Origin: Tenacibaculum piscium
GTDB lineage: Bacteria; Bacteroidota; Bacteroidia; Flavobacteriales; Flavobacteriaceae
Direction: 5' to 3'
Assembly (NCBI RefSeq): GCF_021390715.1
Contig: NZ_JAJGWT010000002.1
Coordinates: forward strand, 62,001 to 126,000
DNA length: 64,000 bases
Shown: piece after piece, positions 7,576 through 16,950 of the stretch
Position numbering within the stretch: position 1 is the first letter of the stretch
Layout of the letters: each line of letters starts with the position of its first letter
Notes under the pieces: generated by a model
Told to the model about the DNA's origin: nothing
The model's input: only the letters and a program-made list of their open reading frames with translations
The model's database searches: none
Translations under genes and position numbers: made by a program

Positions 7576-9837
7576 ATGAATAAAAAAAGTATCGTATTCT
7601 TTTTGATATTGTCAATAAACTGCTTCAATTCTTTCGCTCAAATTATAGACAAAGAAGTTATTGCAGATGAAGTTTTAGAAGAGGTTTTAATCGCTTCTAA
7701 AGTAAATACTGCCAATATAATTATTAAAAAAGCCATCGCTTCTAAAAAGAAAAATACCGATAAATTTGCAGAATACACCGCCGATTTCTATTCTCGTGGA
7801 TTATTTAAAGTTAAGAATCTTCCCAAAAAATTTTTAGGAAAAGAAATTGACGATATGGGCGGAGGATTAGACACCACAAGAAGTGGAATTGTCTATCTTT
7901 CTGAAACAATTTCTACAATTGCCTATCAAAAGAAACCTGAAAGATTTAAAGAATATATTCTTGCCTCTAAAGTTTCGGGAACCGATAACGGTATTAGCTT
8001 TAATCAGGCAAAAGAAGTGAATATCAATTTGTATAAAAATGCCGTTAAATTTGGCGATGCTCTATTAATTTCACCCATCGCAAACAATGCTTTTAATTAT
8101 TATCACTACAAACTAGCTGGTACTTTTTATGATGAAAAAGGAACTTTAATAAGCAAAATAAAACTACTTCCTAAACGAAAAAATGACCCTGTTTTTAGCG
8201 GATATATCTATATTGTAGCACATAGTTGGGCAATTTATAAAATCGATGTAACAGTTACAGGCGCTCAAATAAGTATGCCAATTGTAAAATCATTACGATT
8301 AAAACAAGAGTATTCACAAAAAAATGATGCGTGGATGCCTAGTAGTCAAATTATCGATTTTAAAGCAGGAATTTTTGGCTTTCATTTTAATGGACGGTTT
8401 TCAGCAACCTACTCCAACTATGATTTTAAACCTAATTTTGACAAACAATATTTTAGCAATGAAATTTTATCTTTTGATGAAAATGCCACTCAAAAAGATA
8501 GCACATATTGGAAAAAAAATCGTCCCGTACGTTTAACATCCGAAGAAATTGCCGATTACAAACTCAAAGATAGTTTGAAAATTATCCGAAGTTCAAAGAA
8601 ATATACCGATTCCATCGATAAAAAAAAGAATCTGTTTAAAGCTTTTAACATCATTACTGGATATTCACACAATAATACACACGAAAAATGGAAACTCCGT
8701 TTTTCATCACCTATAAAATATTTAAGATTCAATACGGTTCAAGGCTGGAATTCTTTTATTGGAATCAATTTTTCAAAAGATCTCGACGAAAAAGGACAAA
8801 AATTAAGTACAAATACAAAAATAAATTACGGTTTTGCTGATAAAAGAATAACTGCTGTTGCTAATTTTTCCTATAAATGGAACAATATTGACAAACCAAT
8901 ACTAACAATTTCTGGCGGAACAACAACCGCTCAATTTAACGATAACAAACCCATTTTACGACTAGCAAATACAGGAAGTTCTATCTTTTTTAAAAATAAT
9001 TACATCAAAATTTATGAGAAAAAATTTGCTAAAATTGCTTTTTCCCAAGAACCTGTAAATGGTATCGAGTTGGGTTCATCCTTAGAATATGCCGATAGGA
9101 AACCACTGTTTAACAACACTGATTATGTACTGTTTCCGAATAAAGATGAAATTTACACATCGAATAATCCGCAAGAACCAACCAATTTTACAAGCTCATT
9201 TACACCTCATAATATGTGGTTATTTCGAGTAAGTAGCACCGTTAATTTTGGTCAAAAATATGTATCCTATCCTACAAAAAAACACAATATCAAAACTCAT
9301 AAATATCCGTCTTTAACTGTTGGATATCATAAAAATTTTGGTGCAAATAAAGCTCGTTGGAATTCACAAATGATGTATTCAGAAATTAGTCAAAAAATAA
9401 ATTTAAACAATTGGGGCGTATTTAAATATCGAATAAAAGGCGGACTATTTTTTAAGAAAAAAGACATTCCATTTATGGATTATGCCCATTTTAATGGAAA
9501 TCGCTTGCTCATTGCTCCTAAAAAAAACTATGTAAACAACTTTTATAATTTGCCCTATTATCAATTAAGTACAAATGATAAATATGCTGAATTTCATAGT
9601 GAATATAATTTTAAAGGCGCTATTTTGAGTAAAATTCCATTGTTAAATCAACTAAATTTTCACTTGGTTGGAAGTGCCAAAAGATTGCTTACAGCCAATC
9701 AGAAACCATATTCGGAATTGGCTATTGGTTTGGATAATATCGGTTTTGGAAAATGGCGGTTTTTACGAATCGATTTTGCACATGCGATTTTTAATGGAAA
9801 ACGTGAAAATAGTATTGTTTTCGGAATTAAATTGTAA
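7576..9837 (+). CDS. DUF5686 family outer-membrane protein
   Basis: A 753-residue exported protein with a signal peptide ending near FNSFAQ (residues 17-22). It has the DUF5686 pattern: a helical start (NTANIIIKKAIASKKKN), the YTADFYSRGLFKV and YLSETIS segments, then a long series of beta strands ending in an aromatic-plus-leucine C-terminus (NSIVFGIKL) typical of an outer-membrane beta barrel. Many relatives carry an N-terminal carboxypeptidase-like regulatory domain; here it is missing or very short, so this is the short form. No precise function is known for the family. It probably shares a transcript with the AsmA-like gene and the carrier protein that follow each other on this strand. 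Confidence 0.8.
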   Translation: MNKKSIVFFLILSINCFNSFAQIIDKEVIADEVLEEVLIASKVNTANIIIKKAIASKKKNTDKFAEYTADFYSRGLFKVKNLPKKFLGKEIDDMGGGLDTTRSGIVYLSETISTIAYQKKPERFKEYILASKVSGTDNGISFNQAKEVNINLYKNAVKFGDALLISPIANNAFNYYHYKLAGTFYDEKGTLISKIKLLPKRKNDPVFSGYIYIVAHSWAIYKIDVTVTGAQISMPIVKSLRLKQEYSQKNDAWMPSSQIIDFKAGIFGFHFNGRFSATYSNYDFKPNFDKQYFSNEILSFDENATQKDSTYWKKNRPVRLTSEEIADYKLKDSLKIIRSSKKYTDSIDKKKNLFKAFNIITGYSHNNTHEKWKLRFSSPIKYLRFNTVQGWNSFIGINFSKDLDEKGQKLSTNTKINYGFADKRITAVANFSYKWNNIDKPILTISGGTTTAQFNDNKPILRLANTGSSIFFKNNYIKIYEKKFAKIAFSQEPVNGIELGSSLEYADRKPLFNNTDYVLFPNKDEIYTSNNPQEPTNFTSSFTPHNMWLFRVSSTVNFGQKYVSYPTKKHNIKTHKYPSLTVGYHKNFGANKARWNSQMMYSEISQKINLNNWGVFKYRIKGGLFFKKKDIPFMDYAHFNGNRLLIAPKKNYVNNFYNLPYYQLSTNDKYAEFHSEYNFKGAILSKIPLLNQLNFHLVGSAKRLLTANQKPYSELAIGLDNIGFGKWRFLRIDFAHAIFNGKRENSIVFGIKL

Positions 9838-9878
9838 TTTTAAAACTTCAAAATAATCAATATATTTAATAAATTCTG

Positions 9879-10121
9879 ATGAAAATAACCGTATTATGTT
9901 TCGGTATTGCTACCGATTTAATCAAAAAATCCTCTTTAGAGCTAACGCTTCCCGAAAATTGTACCGTTACTTCTTTTAAAAAATTACTAACAACACAATA
10001 TCCTGAATTAGCCAATATAAGTGCCTACGCCGTTGCCATTAACGAGCGATATGCACAAGAAAATGATACGATTAAAGAAAATGATATTATCGCTATTATC
10101 CCACCTGTTAGCGGTGGCTAA
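9879..10121 (+). CDS. moaD: MoaD/ThiS-family sulfur carrier protein
   Basis: An 80-residue beta-grasp protein that ends in Gly-Gly (PPVSGG), the tail that is adenylated and turned into a thiocarboxylate in MoaD and ThiS. The sequence (VLCFGIATDL, ELTLPENCTV, YAVAINERYA, DIIAIIPPVSGG) fits MoaD, the small subunit of molybdopterin synthase, better than ThiS. No other molybdenum-cofactor or thiamine gene lies in the window, so the partner (MoaE and a MoeB-type activating enzyme) must be elsewhere. It starts 41 bases after the DUF5686 stop. Confidence 0.8.
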   Translation: MKITVLCFGIATDLIKKSSLELTLPENCTVTSFKKLLTTQYPELANISAYAVAINERYAQENDTIKENDIIAIIPPVSGG

Positions 10122-10138
10122 TCGTTAAAAAAAAGCAC

Positions 10139-10180
10139 AAAACACTCAAAAACAGGTAATTATTTATTTTCGAGTGTTTT
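10139..10180. terminator. Hairpin between convergent moaD and DUF3817 genes
   Basis: AAAACACTC (10139-10147) pairs with GAGTGTTTT (10172-10180) across a 24-base AT-rich loop. The stem is A/T-flanked on both sides, so it could end transcription from either direction. The loop is long for a standard terminator. Confidence 0.45.
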
Positions 10181-10230
10181 CATTTTGATAAAAATTTCAA
10201 TAAAAAATTTCAATAAAAAAGCTGTTAAAA

Positions 10231-10503
10231 TTACGCTTTTAAATATTTTCCAACAAAGAAAGTTCCGAAAGGTAACAACGATAATACACAAACTATTCCG
10301 AAGGTTTTCGTGTTCCATTGCTGTTCTGGTTTTAACATAATCGCTAAAATTATGTAGGCTACAAACAACAATCCGTGAGGCATTCCTAGCATTTTCACAT
10401 AGCTTGCATCGCCTTGTAAATATTTAATCGGAACAGCTATAAAAAGCAATAATATGTAAGATATTCCTTCTAATAAACTTACAATTTTAAAAATATTAAT
10501 CAT
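10231..10503 (-). CDS. DUF3817 family small membrane protein
   Basis: A 90-residue protein with three hydrophobic segments (residues about 8-25, 44-60 and 68-84) and the DUF3817 hallmarks LEGISYILLLF near the start and MPHGLLFVAY in the middle. The family is widespread in Bacteroidota and Actinobacteria, located in the inner membrane, and of unknown function. It begins 11 bases after the TonB-dependent receptor stop and is probably the last gene of the recO-receptor-DUF3817 transcript. Confidence 0.85.
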   Translation of the reverse strand: MINIFKIVSLLEGISYILLLFIAVPIKYLQGDASYVKMLGMPHGLLFVAYIILAIMLKPEQQWNTKTFGIVCVLSLLPFGTFFVGKYLKA

Positions 10504-10513
10504 GTATCTAAAT

Positions 10514-13057
10514 TTAAAAATTAGTTACTAAAGATACTGAAATATTACGTCCAGAAGCTGAAATTCCTGAAGCAAATTCTTTATAATGTGCATCTAATAA
10601 ATTACTACATTGTGTTTGTATGGTAACATTCGAATTTACGATATATTTAGCATATAAACCAAGCGTTACCCAACTTGGCGAACCATAATAGCTATCAATA
10701 TCTTTTGTTATATCTTGATTTACAACTGGTGTTTGTTGCTGATTATCAATCCCTTCTTCTATATTATATTTTGAAATATCTTTTTTAGCATTAAAGATCA
10801 AATTTGCTCCAGATTCGAATTTTTCATTAAAATAATTCAATTCAAAACGACCAAATAATGGCGGAATTGATGATAATGGTAAATTGGTATCATAAGCCCT
10901 TCCTTTGGTATAAGTTATCGTTCCTAAAGTTTTCCAATTTTCGGATATTTGTCCTTGATAACTAAGCGTTCCGCCAGTAATATAGGCATTTCCTTTATTC
11001 ACATTTGCCACGATATTTGTGAGTTCTTCTTGATATAAAATTTTATCTTTTTCACCTAAAATAAACGCTTCTCTGTAAATATAATTATTTAATAAAGTGT
11101 AATATATATTTGCTCCGATTCGGAATTTTTTATGATTGAAATATTTTTGAGCGCCAAGTTCTGCATTATAGGCGTGTTCTGGTTTTAAGTGGATATTTGG
11201 CACAGTAACTTCACCATTTTTTTCTCTAACTTTTCCAACATCATCAATATTTGGCGAGCGAAATCCTGAAGAGAACACCGTATTTAATTGCCAATTTTCA
11301 GCAGGTTTATAGACATATCCAGCGGTTGCGGTTACGGCGGTATTTTCTAAATGAATATCATTGCTTGGTAATTTTATAAATTCTTGATTTTTCCAATGAG
11401 CATTTAATTGGGTATTGGTGCATCGAATTCCTGTATTTAAGGTAGAATTACGTGAAATATCTTGGCGATAATCTAAATACATTGCCGAACTAAAATAATT
11501 ACTTCCGCCATCAGGATAGCGAGATTGCACGATAAAATCATCTTCAAAACCGATACTATTATTTCTAATTTCAGAATTATTGGTATTGTTAATTTTTAGT
11601 ATTTTTCCATAAGCTTTGGAATTTACATCATTATACGTAAGTTCAAAACCGTAGGCTAAATCTCGTTTTTTTGCTAGTGGAACAGTAAAATCGGTATTTA
11701 TGCTAAAAACGTTTACATTTTCGTGTTTATACGAGCGTTTTAAACTTCCAAATTTTCGTTGGATACGACTTTCTTCAATATTTTGATACGCTAAAATAAT
11801 GGTTCCTTTTTCAAGCCATTTTTTCTTCGGATTGATGTTTACTTCTGATGAAATTAAGAACCTATTTTGCGGTGTATAATACCATTCTGCAAATTTTAAA
11901 CGGCCATCTTTTAGTGCTGTTAATTTATCAAATCTAGGAATATCGGAAGAGGTAGAATATTGAATATTCAATTTAAAATCGGTATTTTTTGATAATGGTA
12001 CAAAGAATTTCTGCAAAAAATCTGTTTGATGAAATCCTGTATTTTTTTGTAAATTTACATTGGTGTTTTTCTTCGGATTTTCCGTGTAATTTCCGTTTAA
12101 ATTATCGGAATAAAAAAAAACTTTTCCCCAATTATCGAAACCGTGCGTACGGTTTTTTCCCATTTTTAAATCCTCAAAATTGCTATGTGAAATATTGGTA
12201 AGCGATGCCCATTTTTCAAATTGTAATTCGGCAGTTATTGAATTTGTTACTTCATTATTTACCGAACTGTATCGCAAAAAATGACTTGCTTTTATAGTGC
12301 TTTTTTTAGAACTATTTTTGCTTTTATTTTTGCTTTTATTTTCGTTTTTATTTTGATTCGATACTTTAAATAGTTTTGGCGTTTTCGTATAATAATGAAT
12401 AACACCTCCCAAGGCATCTGATCCATAAATAACTGAAGAAGGACCAAAAACAACTTCTGTTCGTTCCAATAAATTTGGATTTACGGTAATGGAATTTTGC
12501 AAATGTCCTTTTCTGTAAATCGCATTATTCATACGAACGCCATCGACCACTAATAAAACACGATTACTTTCCATCCCTCTAAGTACAGGACTTCCGCCTC
12601 CAAATTGTGATTTCTGTACTTTAATTCCTGCGATATTTGCTAATAAATCAGCGGAGGTTTGAGGTGATATCTTTTGAATATCTTGTAAGGAAACAACCGC
12701 AATTTGTTCGGCAATTCTGTTTGTTTTTTCTTTATTTTTAAATACTGAAACAATAATTTCATCTAATTGTTCCGTATGTTTTGATAAGTAAACTTGATAG
12801 TTATTCTTTTTTAATACGGCTTTTTTTTCTTGAAAATCGGCATAAGAAACGTGTGAAAAAATCAAAATTTCCTCTTTTTTAAACTCCGAAATATTCACAA
12901 AACCAGCAACAGAACTAATCGCCGATTTTGTTTTATTTTTATTATATACAGCAACGCCATCAATTGCTTTGCCTGTTTTAGCATCAATTAATGTAAGCTT
13001 TTGCGAAAAAAGAACAAGGCTTGTAAATAAAAAAAATAAGACTATAATTGGCTTCAT
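10514..13057 (-). CDS. TonB-dependent receptor, haem/haemoglobin-type
   Basis: An 847-residue outer-membrane active transporter. A signal peptide (about 1-18) is followed by a carboxypeptidase-like domain (TLIDAKTGKAIDGVAVYN, about 22-95), a plug domain (about 115-235, with VLRGMESNRVLLVVDGVRMNN and GHLQNSITV) and a 22-strand-type barrel ending in VSLVTNF. The plug wording closely resembles receptors for haem, haemoglobin, transferrin and lactoferrin, so iron or haem uptake is the best guess; the ligand is not proven. An Asn/Lys/Ser-rich insert (residues about 234-255) follows the plug. The start lies three bases after the recO stop, so the genes are tightly coupled. Confidence 0.88.
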   Translation of the reverse strand: MKPIIVLFFLFTSLVLFSQKLTLIDAKTGKAIDGVAVYNKNKTKSAISSVAGFVNISEFKKEEILIFSHVSYADFQEKKAVLKKNNYQVYLSKHTEQLDEIIVSVFKNKEKTNRIAEQIAVVSLQDIQKISPQTSADLLANIAGIKVQKSQFGGGSPVLRGMESNRVLLVVDGVRMNNAIYRKGHLQNSITVNPNLLERTEVVFGPSSVIYGSDALGGVIHYYTKTPKLFKVSNQNKNENKSKNKSKNSSKKSTIKASHFLRYSSVNNEVTNSITAELQFEKWASLTNISHSNFEDLKMGKNRTHGFDNWGKVFFYSDNLNGNYTENPKKNTNVNLQKNTGFHQTDFLQKFFVPLSKNTDFKLNIQYSTSSDIPRFDKLTALKDGRLKFAEWYYTPQNRFLISSEVNINPKKKWLEKGTIILAYQNIEESRIQRKFGSLKRSYKHENVNVFSINTDFTVPLAKKRDLAYGFELTYNDVNSKAYGKILKINNTNNSEIRNNSIGFEDDFIVQSRYPDGGSNYFSSAMYLDYRQDISRNSTLNTGIRCTNTQLNAHWKNQEFIKLPSNDIHLENTAVTATAGYVYKPAENWQLNTVFSSGFRSPNIDDVGKVREKNGEVTVPNIHLKPEHAYNAELGAQKYFNHKKFRIGANIYYTLLNNYIYREAFILGEKDKILYQEELTNIVANVNKGNAYITGGTLSYQGQISENWKTLGTITYTKGRAYDTNLPLSSIPPLFGRFELNYFNEKFESGANLIFNAKKDISKYNIEEGIDNQQQTPVVNQDITKDIDSYYGSPSWVTLGLYAKYIVNSNVTIQTQCSNLLDAHYKEFASGISASGRNISVSLVTNF

Positions 13058-13060
13058 AAA

Positions 13061-13792
13061 TCAACTAAAAACGGTTTCTAAAATAACTAATGATTTTGGC
13101 TCTTTGAATCCTGCTACATGCAATTCAAAATATCGAATTATAATACCAAGAATACTTTTTCGTTCCTTTTTATCATAAGAAAGCGTATTAATTGCATCAA
13201 AATTTATGCCCAATAGCTTTTTAAAAAGCAGTAATTCACTTCCTGTAAGGATTAATTTTTCATATTGAGCCTCTGTAAACCGTCCTTCTTCTAAATTAAA
13301 TGCAGGTTTATTGCTTTGAGAAACATCAGGATAAAAACCTAAAAACTTTGATAAATTCAACAAAAAAACTAAGTGAAAATTAGCTATTTTATCGTGTGTA
13401 TCCAACCAAATTAACGCCGTTTCGAGATACTGATATAAAACGTCATTTTTTTGTTCTTCTCGTATAACTTTTGACAATATTTCTGATAAAAAAAGTACAA
13501 TTGATTGTTTTACAATCGATGTATAAATATCTTGATACGCATAGATTACTTGGGCTTCTTTTATCGAATTTAAGGCATTTTTACTGTTTTTTTGACGATG
13601 ATTTGCCACAATTTGTAACTGTGTTAAAGGCTGAAAATACGCTTTTTTAAGCGCACCTTTTCTCGATGTTAAAACACCACGAATCATATAAGAAGCAATG
13701 CCTTCTTCCAAGGTAAAACAGCTTACAATTAAACTGGTATCGCCATATTTTATAGCACTCAAAACAATTGCTTTTGTTGTAATTAATGCCAT
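13061..13792 (-). CDS. recO: DNA repair protein RecO
   Basis: RecO works with RecR and RecF to load RecA on gapped DNA. The 243-residue protein has the N-terminal OB fold (TTKAIVLSAIKYGDTSLIVSCFT), then YMIRGVLTSRKGALKKAYFQPLT, and a helical C-terminal half. The zinc-binding cysteines of some RecO proteins are absent, as is common in Bacteroidota. The order recO-TonB receptor is seen in other flavobacteria (family knowledge). The gene is divergent from the CYTH gene, with 125 bases between them. Confidence 0.92.
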   Translation of the reverse strand: MALITTKAIVLSAIKYGDTSLIVSCFTLEEGIASYMIRGVLTSRKGALKKAYFQPLTQLQIVANHRQKNSKNALNSIKEAQVIYAYQDIYTSIVKQSIVLFLSEILSKVIREEQKNDVLYQYLETALIWLDTHDKIANFHLVFLLNLSKFLGFYPDVSQSNKPAFNLEEGRFTEAQYEKLILTGSELLLFKKLLGINFDAINTLSYDKKERKSILGIIIRYFELHVAGFKEPKSLVILETVFS

Positions 13793-13917
13793 TTATTTTA
13801 AAAATTTACTGCTTAATTTTTTAATAATTTTGATAAAAAAACTCAAAGATATTTAATAATAACTACAAAAATGATACATTCGTTAAAACTTGAAATAACT
13901 TCTTATAAATTTTAAAT

Positions 13918-14388
13918 ATGACTTTTGAAATAGAACGTAAATTCTTAGTAATTTCTGATGCCTACAAACAAGAAGCACATCAAAAAAACTATATAAAACA
14001 AGGTTTTTTAAACTCTCAAAAAGAACGTGTCGTACGAGTTCGCATTAAGGATGATAGCGGTTTTTTAACCATCAAAGGCGCATCAAATAAAAGTGGCACT
14101 ACTCGTTTTGAATGGGAAAAAGAAATTCCGTTACAAGAAGCCCAAAATTTATTGAAGTTATGCGAAAAAGGGAGTATTGAAAAGTATCGTTATTTAGTAA
14201 AATCAAATAATCATACTTATGAAATTGATGATTTTTTAGGCGATAATAAAGGTTTAGTCGTTGCAGAAATAGAATTATCCGAAGAAAATGAAGCCTTTGA
14301 AAAACCTGATTGGCTCGGAAAAGAAGTTACAGGAATTGTGAAATATTACAATTCGAATTTAAGTAAAATGCCTTTTTGTAATTGGTGA
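13918..14388 (+). CDS. CYTH domain protein (triphosphate-tunnel hydrolase family)
   Basis: A 156-residue single CYTH domain. It begins with the diagnostic ExExK motif (FEIERKFLV) and keeps alternating charged residues on the tunnel strands: RVVRVRIKDD, FLTIKGA, RFEWEKEIP, KYRYLV, YEIDDFLGDNKGLVVAEIELSEE. CYTH proteins hydrolyse triphosphates or inorganic tripolyphosphate; a few are class IV adenylate cyclases. Short single-domain bacterial forms such as this are most often tripolyphosphatases, but the substrate cannot be read from the sequence. It converges with the haemolysin-III-like gene, with stops two bases apart. Confidence 0.88.
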   Translation: MTFEIERKFLVISDAYKQEAHQKNYIKQGFLNSQKERVVRVRIKDDSGFLTIKGASNKSGTTRFEWEKEIPLQEAQNLLKLCEKGSIEKYRYLVKSNNHTYEIDDFLGDNKGLVVAEIELSEENEAFEKPDWLGKEVTGIVKYYNSNLSKMPFCNW

Positions 14389-14390
14389 AA

Positions 14391-15032
14391 TTACACATAT
14401 TTAAAAATTGCCCAAAAATGACTAAAGCTTCCTAAAAGTACAAAAACATGGAAAATAGCATGATTATAAGGCACTTTTTTAATCGAATATAAAACAGCAC
14501 CAATCGTATAAAAAATACCGCCTGCAATTAAAAAAAATAAACCCTCTGATGCTAAATTATCCATCAACGGTTTGATTAAAAAAAGTACTTGCCAGCCCAT
14601 TATTAAATACAATATTGTTGATAATTTATCATATTTTCCTGTAAAAAAAAGTTTCAAAACAACACCTAGCAACGCAAATAACCACACAAAAATAAACAAA
14701 TACCAACCTGTTTTTTCGGGCAAAATAACCAAGCAAAATGGCGTATAACTTCCTGCAATTAACACATAAATTGAAGCATGATCGAAAATATTTAGCCTTC
14801 GGCGGATTGTTGCGTTTTTAGACGCATGATAAAAAGTAGATGCTGTATATAAAATCAACAAACTAAAACCATATATCCCAAAACTAACGACCTGCCAAAA
14901 ATCTTGATATACAACTGATTTTAATATCAAAAAAGGAAAGGCAATTATTGCCAATAATAAACCAAAACCATGCGTTAATACATTTAATTTTTCCTCTTTC
15001 GCACTGTAAATAGGCGATATTTTTGAAGTCAT
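14391..15032 (-). CDS. Haemolysin III / PAQR family membrane protein
   Basis: A 213-residue integral membrane protein with seven predicted helices. It has the family motifs: EEKLNVLTHGFG near residue 12, STFYHAS (residues about 65-71), FDHASIYVLIAGSYTP (about 84-99), and a final histidine region NHAIFHVFVLLGSFSHFW. The conserved histidines and aspartate are the metal-site residues of PAQR hydrolases. Despite the name, haemolytic activity is not generally shown for such proteins; they are considered membrane-homeostasis factors. It follows the acyltransferase gene by three bases, so the two are likely cotranscribed and may both act on membrane lipids. Confidence 0.9.
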   Translation of the reverse strand: MTSKISPIYSAKEEKLNVLTHGFGLLLAIIAFPFLILKSVVYQDFWQVVSFGIYGFSLLILYTASTFYHASKNATIRRRLNIFDHASIYVLIAGSYTPFCLVILPEKTGWYLFIFVWLFALLGVVLKLFFTGKYDKLSTILYLIMGWQVLFLIKPLMDNLASEGLFFLIAGGIFYTIGAVLYSIKKVPYNHAIFHVFVLLGSFSHFWAIFKYV

Positions 15033-15035
15033 TTT

Positions 15036-15806
15036 TTAGCTCTTTTTTAAACGATTCGTGTCCTTCATATACAAGTTATCGTTTGATAATTCCTTATATA
15101 ATAGCTCAAAAGCTTGCTTATTTAAGGCTTTTTTATCTTTCGGAACCAAATCTGAAGTTGCTATAAATGGTAATTGTTTTACACGAAAAACACCAGGATA
15201 TCCTTTAAAAATATCCCAAGAAAATAAACGTTTTGCATCAAAATAAACTTGTGGCACAATCGGCATATTATATTGTATCGATAAACTAAATGCACCATTT
15301 TTAAAAGGCGCTAAAATCACCTCTTCCGATGGCACTAATCCTTCAGGAAAAATAGCGATACTCAAACCTGTATCCAAACGTTTTTTAATTTGTGTATAGA
15401 CTTCTCTTCGACTTTTTGGATCATTTCTATCGACCATAATTACGGCTTTTTTATAGAAAAAACCAAATAATGGCACTTTTGATAACTCTTTCTTCCCGAC
15501 AAATAAAATCGGGTTTTTACTCGAAGCAATCAATATCCAAGGATCTAATAAAGAACTGTGATTGGCTATAAAAACATAACTTTCTTCAGGATTTAAAACT
15601 TCTTGTCTATCAAATTTAAGCCTAAAACCCATGGCGTAAATTAAAAAAAATGACCAAACTCGCATCAATTTCCAAAAAGAACCATACTTTTTTTCATCCG
15701 ATAACAGAAATAACACAAAAGGTGTCATCATAAATACCGATAAAATCATCAAAAAATAAAACCAAATTCGCCAGATTAATCGAAAAGGAAAAAGTATATA
15801 TTTCAT
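15036..15806 (-). CDS. 1-acyl-sn-glycerol-3-phosphate acyltransferase (PlsC-like)
   Basis: A 256-residue membrane-bound acyltransferase of the LPLAT family, which acylates lysophosphatidic acid to phosphatidic acid in phospholipid synthesis. Two N-terminal membrane helices (about 8-30 and 45-60) are followed by the catalytic NHSSLLDP motif (HX4D), then the FVGKKELSKVPLFG segment, and the substrate-binding FPEG motif. Length and order are normal for PlsC in this phylum. It is upstream of the PAQR-family gene on the same strand and divergent from trpS. Confidence 0.9.
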   Translation of the reverse strand: MKYILFPFRLIWRIWFYFLMILSVFMMTPFVLFLLSDEKKYGSFWKLMRVWSFFLIYAMGFRLKFDRQEVLNPEESYVFIANHSSLLDPWILIASSKNPILFVGKKELSKVPLFGFFYKKAVIMVDRNDPKSRREVYTQIKKRLDTGLSIAIFPEGLVPSEEVILAPFKNGAFSLSIQYNMPIVPQVYFDAKRLFSWDIFKGYPGVFRVKQLPFIATSDLVPKDKKALNKQAFELLYKELSNDNLYMKDTNRLKKS

Positions 15807-15850
15807 AAATGCGAATGTACTAATTTCTTTCTTTTGATAAATTTAAAATG

Positions 15851-15858
15851 TATTTTTG
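15851..15858 (+). promoter_or_regulatory. -7 box upstream of trpS
   Basis: TATTTTTG fits the TAnnTTTG element. No TTG lies at the ideal distance. Its position downstream of the alternative ATG at 15834 supports the later trpS start at 15921, with a leader of about 57 nt. Confidence 0.45.
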
Positions 15859-15920
15859 CTATCATACAAGTACTGATAATAATTGCAACGATTATTATTA
15901 TAATTTTTCAAAACAGATAT

Positions 15921-16889
15921 ATGTCAAGAATTTTAACAGGAGTACAAAGTACTGGAACTCCACACTTAGGAAACTTATTAGGTGCCATTTTACCCGCTAT
16001 CGAAATGGCAAATGACGCTAAAAATGAATCGTTTATTTTTATCGCTGATATGCACTCGTTAACTCAAATTAAAGACGGAAACGAATTAAGAGAAAACACC
16101 TATAGTGTAGCAGCAACTTGGCTTGCCTGTGGAATTGACATCAATAAAACTGTTTTTTATCGCCAAAGTGATATCCCGCAAGTAGCAGAATTAAGCTGGT
16201 ATTTAAGTTGTTATTTTCCGTATCAACGTTTAACATTAGCACACGGTTTTAAAGATAAAGCCGACCGTTTAGCCGATGTAAATAGTGGTTTATTTACCTA
16301 TCCAATGCTGATGGCCGCCGATATTTTATTATACGATGCCCAAATTGTTCCCGTGGGAAAAGACCAATTACAACACCTAGAAATGACTCGAGATGTTGCC
16401 AATAGAGTAAACAATGTTATTGGTGAAACTTTCGTGTTACCACAAGGAAAAACCAGTGAAAACACCAAACTAGTTCCTGGAACTGATGGTGAGAAAATGA
16501 GTAAATCAAGAGATAATTTTATCAATATTTTCTTGCCAGATAAAAAATTACGCAAGCAAATAATGGCAATTCAAACCGATAGCAAAGCTCTTGAAGAAGT
16601 TAAAAATCCTGATACCGATAACGTATTTGCTATTTATAGTTTATTAGCTTCGGATGCTCAAATTGCTGAAATGCGTGCCAATTATGAAGGTGGAAATTAC
16701 GGATACGGACACGCAAAACAAGCCTTGTATGAACTTATTATTGATAAATTTTCAGACGCTCGTGCAAAATACAATCATTACATGGAAAATAGAAATGAAA
16801 TTGATGAAGCACTAGCCGTTGGTGCAGAAAAAGCCCGCAAAGTAGCCGATGAAGTATTACAAAGAGTGCGTGGAAAAATTGGATATTAA
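15921..16889 (+). CDS. trpS: Tryptophanyl-tRNA synthetase
   Basis: Class I synthetase that charges tRNA-Trp. The 322-residue protein begins MSRILTGVQSTGTPHLGNLLGA, the standard TrpRS N-terminus with the HIGH-equivalent PHLGN, and later has the KMSKS loop (GEKMSKSRDNFI). An in-frame ATG at 15834 would add 29 hydrophobic residues; I reject it because TrpRS starts right at the catalytic fold and a -7 promoter box lies between the two starts. It is followed by a strong hairpin terminator, then the toxin-antitoxin genes. Confidence 0.97.
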   Translation: MSRILTGVQSTGTPHLGNLLGAILPAIEMANDAKNESFIFIADMHSLTQIKDGNELRENTYSVAATWLACGIDINKTVFYRQSDIPQVAELSWYLSCYFPYQRLTLAHGFKDKADRLADVNSGLFTYPMLMAADILLYDAQIVPVGKDQLQHLEMTRDVANRVNNVIGETFVLPQGKTSENTKLVPGTDGEKMSKSRDNFINIFLPDKKLRKQIMAIQTDSKALEEVKNPDTDNVFAIYSLLASDAQIAEMRANYEGGNYGYGHAKQALYELIIDKFSDARAKYNHYMENRNEIDEALAVGAEKARKVADEVLQRVRGKIGY

Positions 16890-16912
16890 TACATTTTTTT
16901 TAATATTTCTAT

Positions 16913-16950
16913 AAAAAAATCCGAAGTAAATTTTACTTCGGATTTTTTTT
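16913..16950 (+). terminator. trpS terminator (first copy of a 38-nt duplicated hairpin)
   Basis: A seven-A run, then TCCGAAGTAAA, one or two central bases, and the complementary TTTACTTCGGA with an eight-T tail. The same 38 bases occur again at 17533-17570, directly after the toxin gene. Confidence 0.92.

Noticed and set aside
15834..15920. 29-residue N-terminal extension of trpS with a hydrophobic helix
   Set aside because: TrpRS proteins begin at the MSRILTGVQ-type start; the extension begins upstream of the probable -7 box and would make a membrane-anchored synthetase, for which there is no support.
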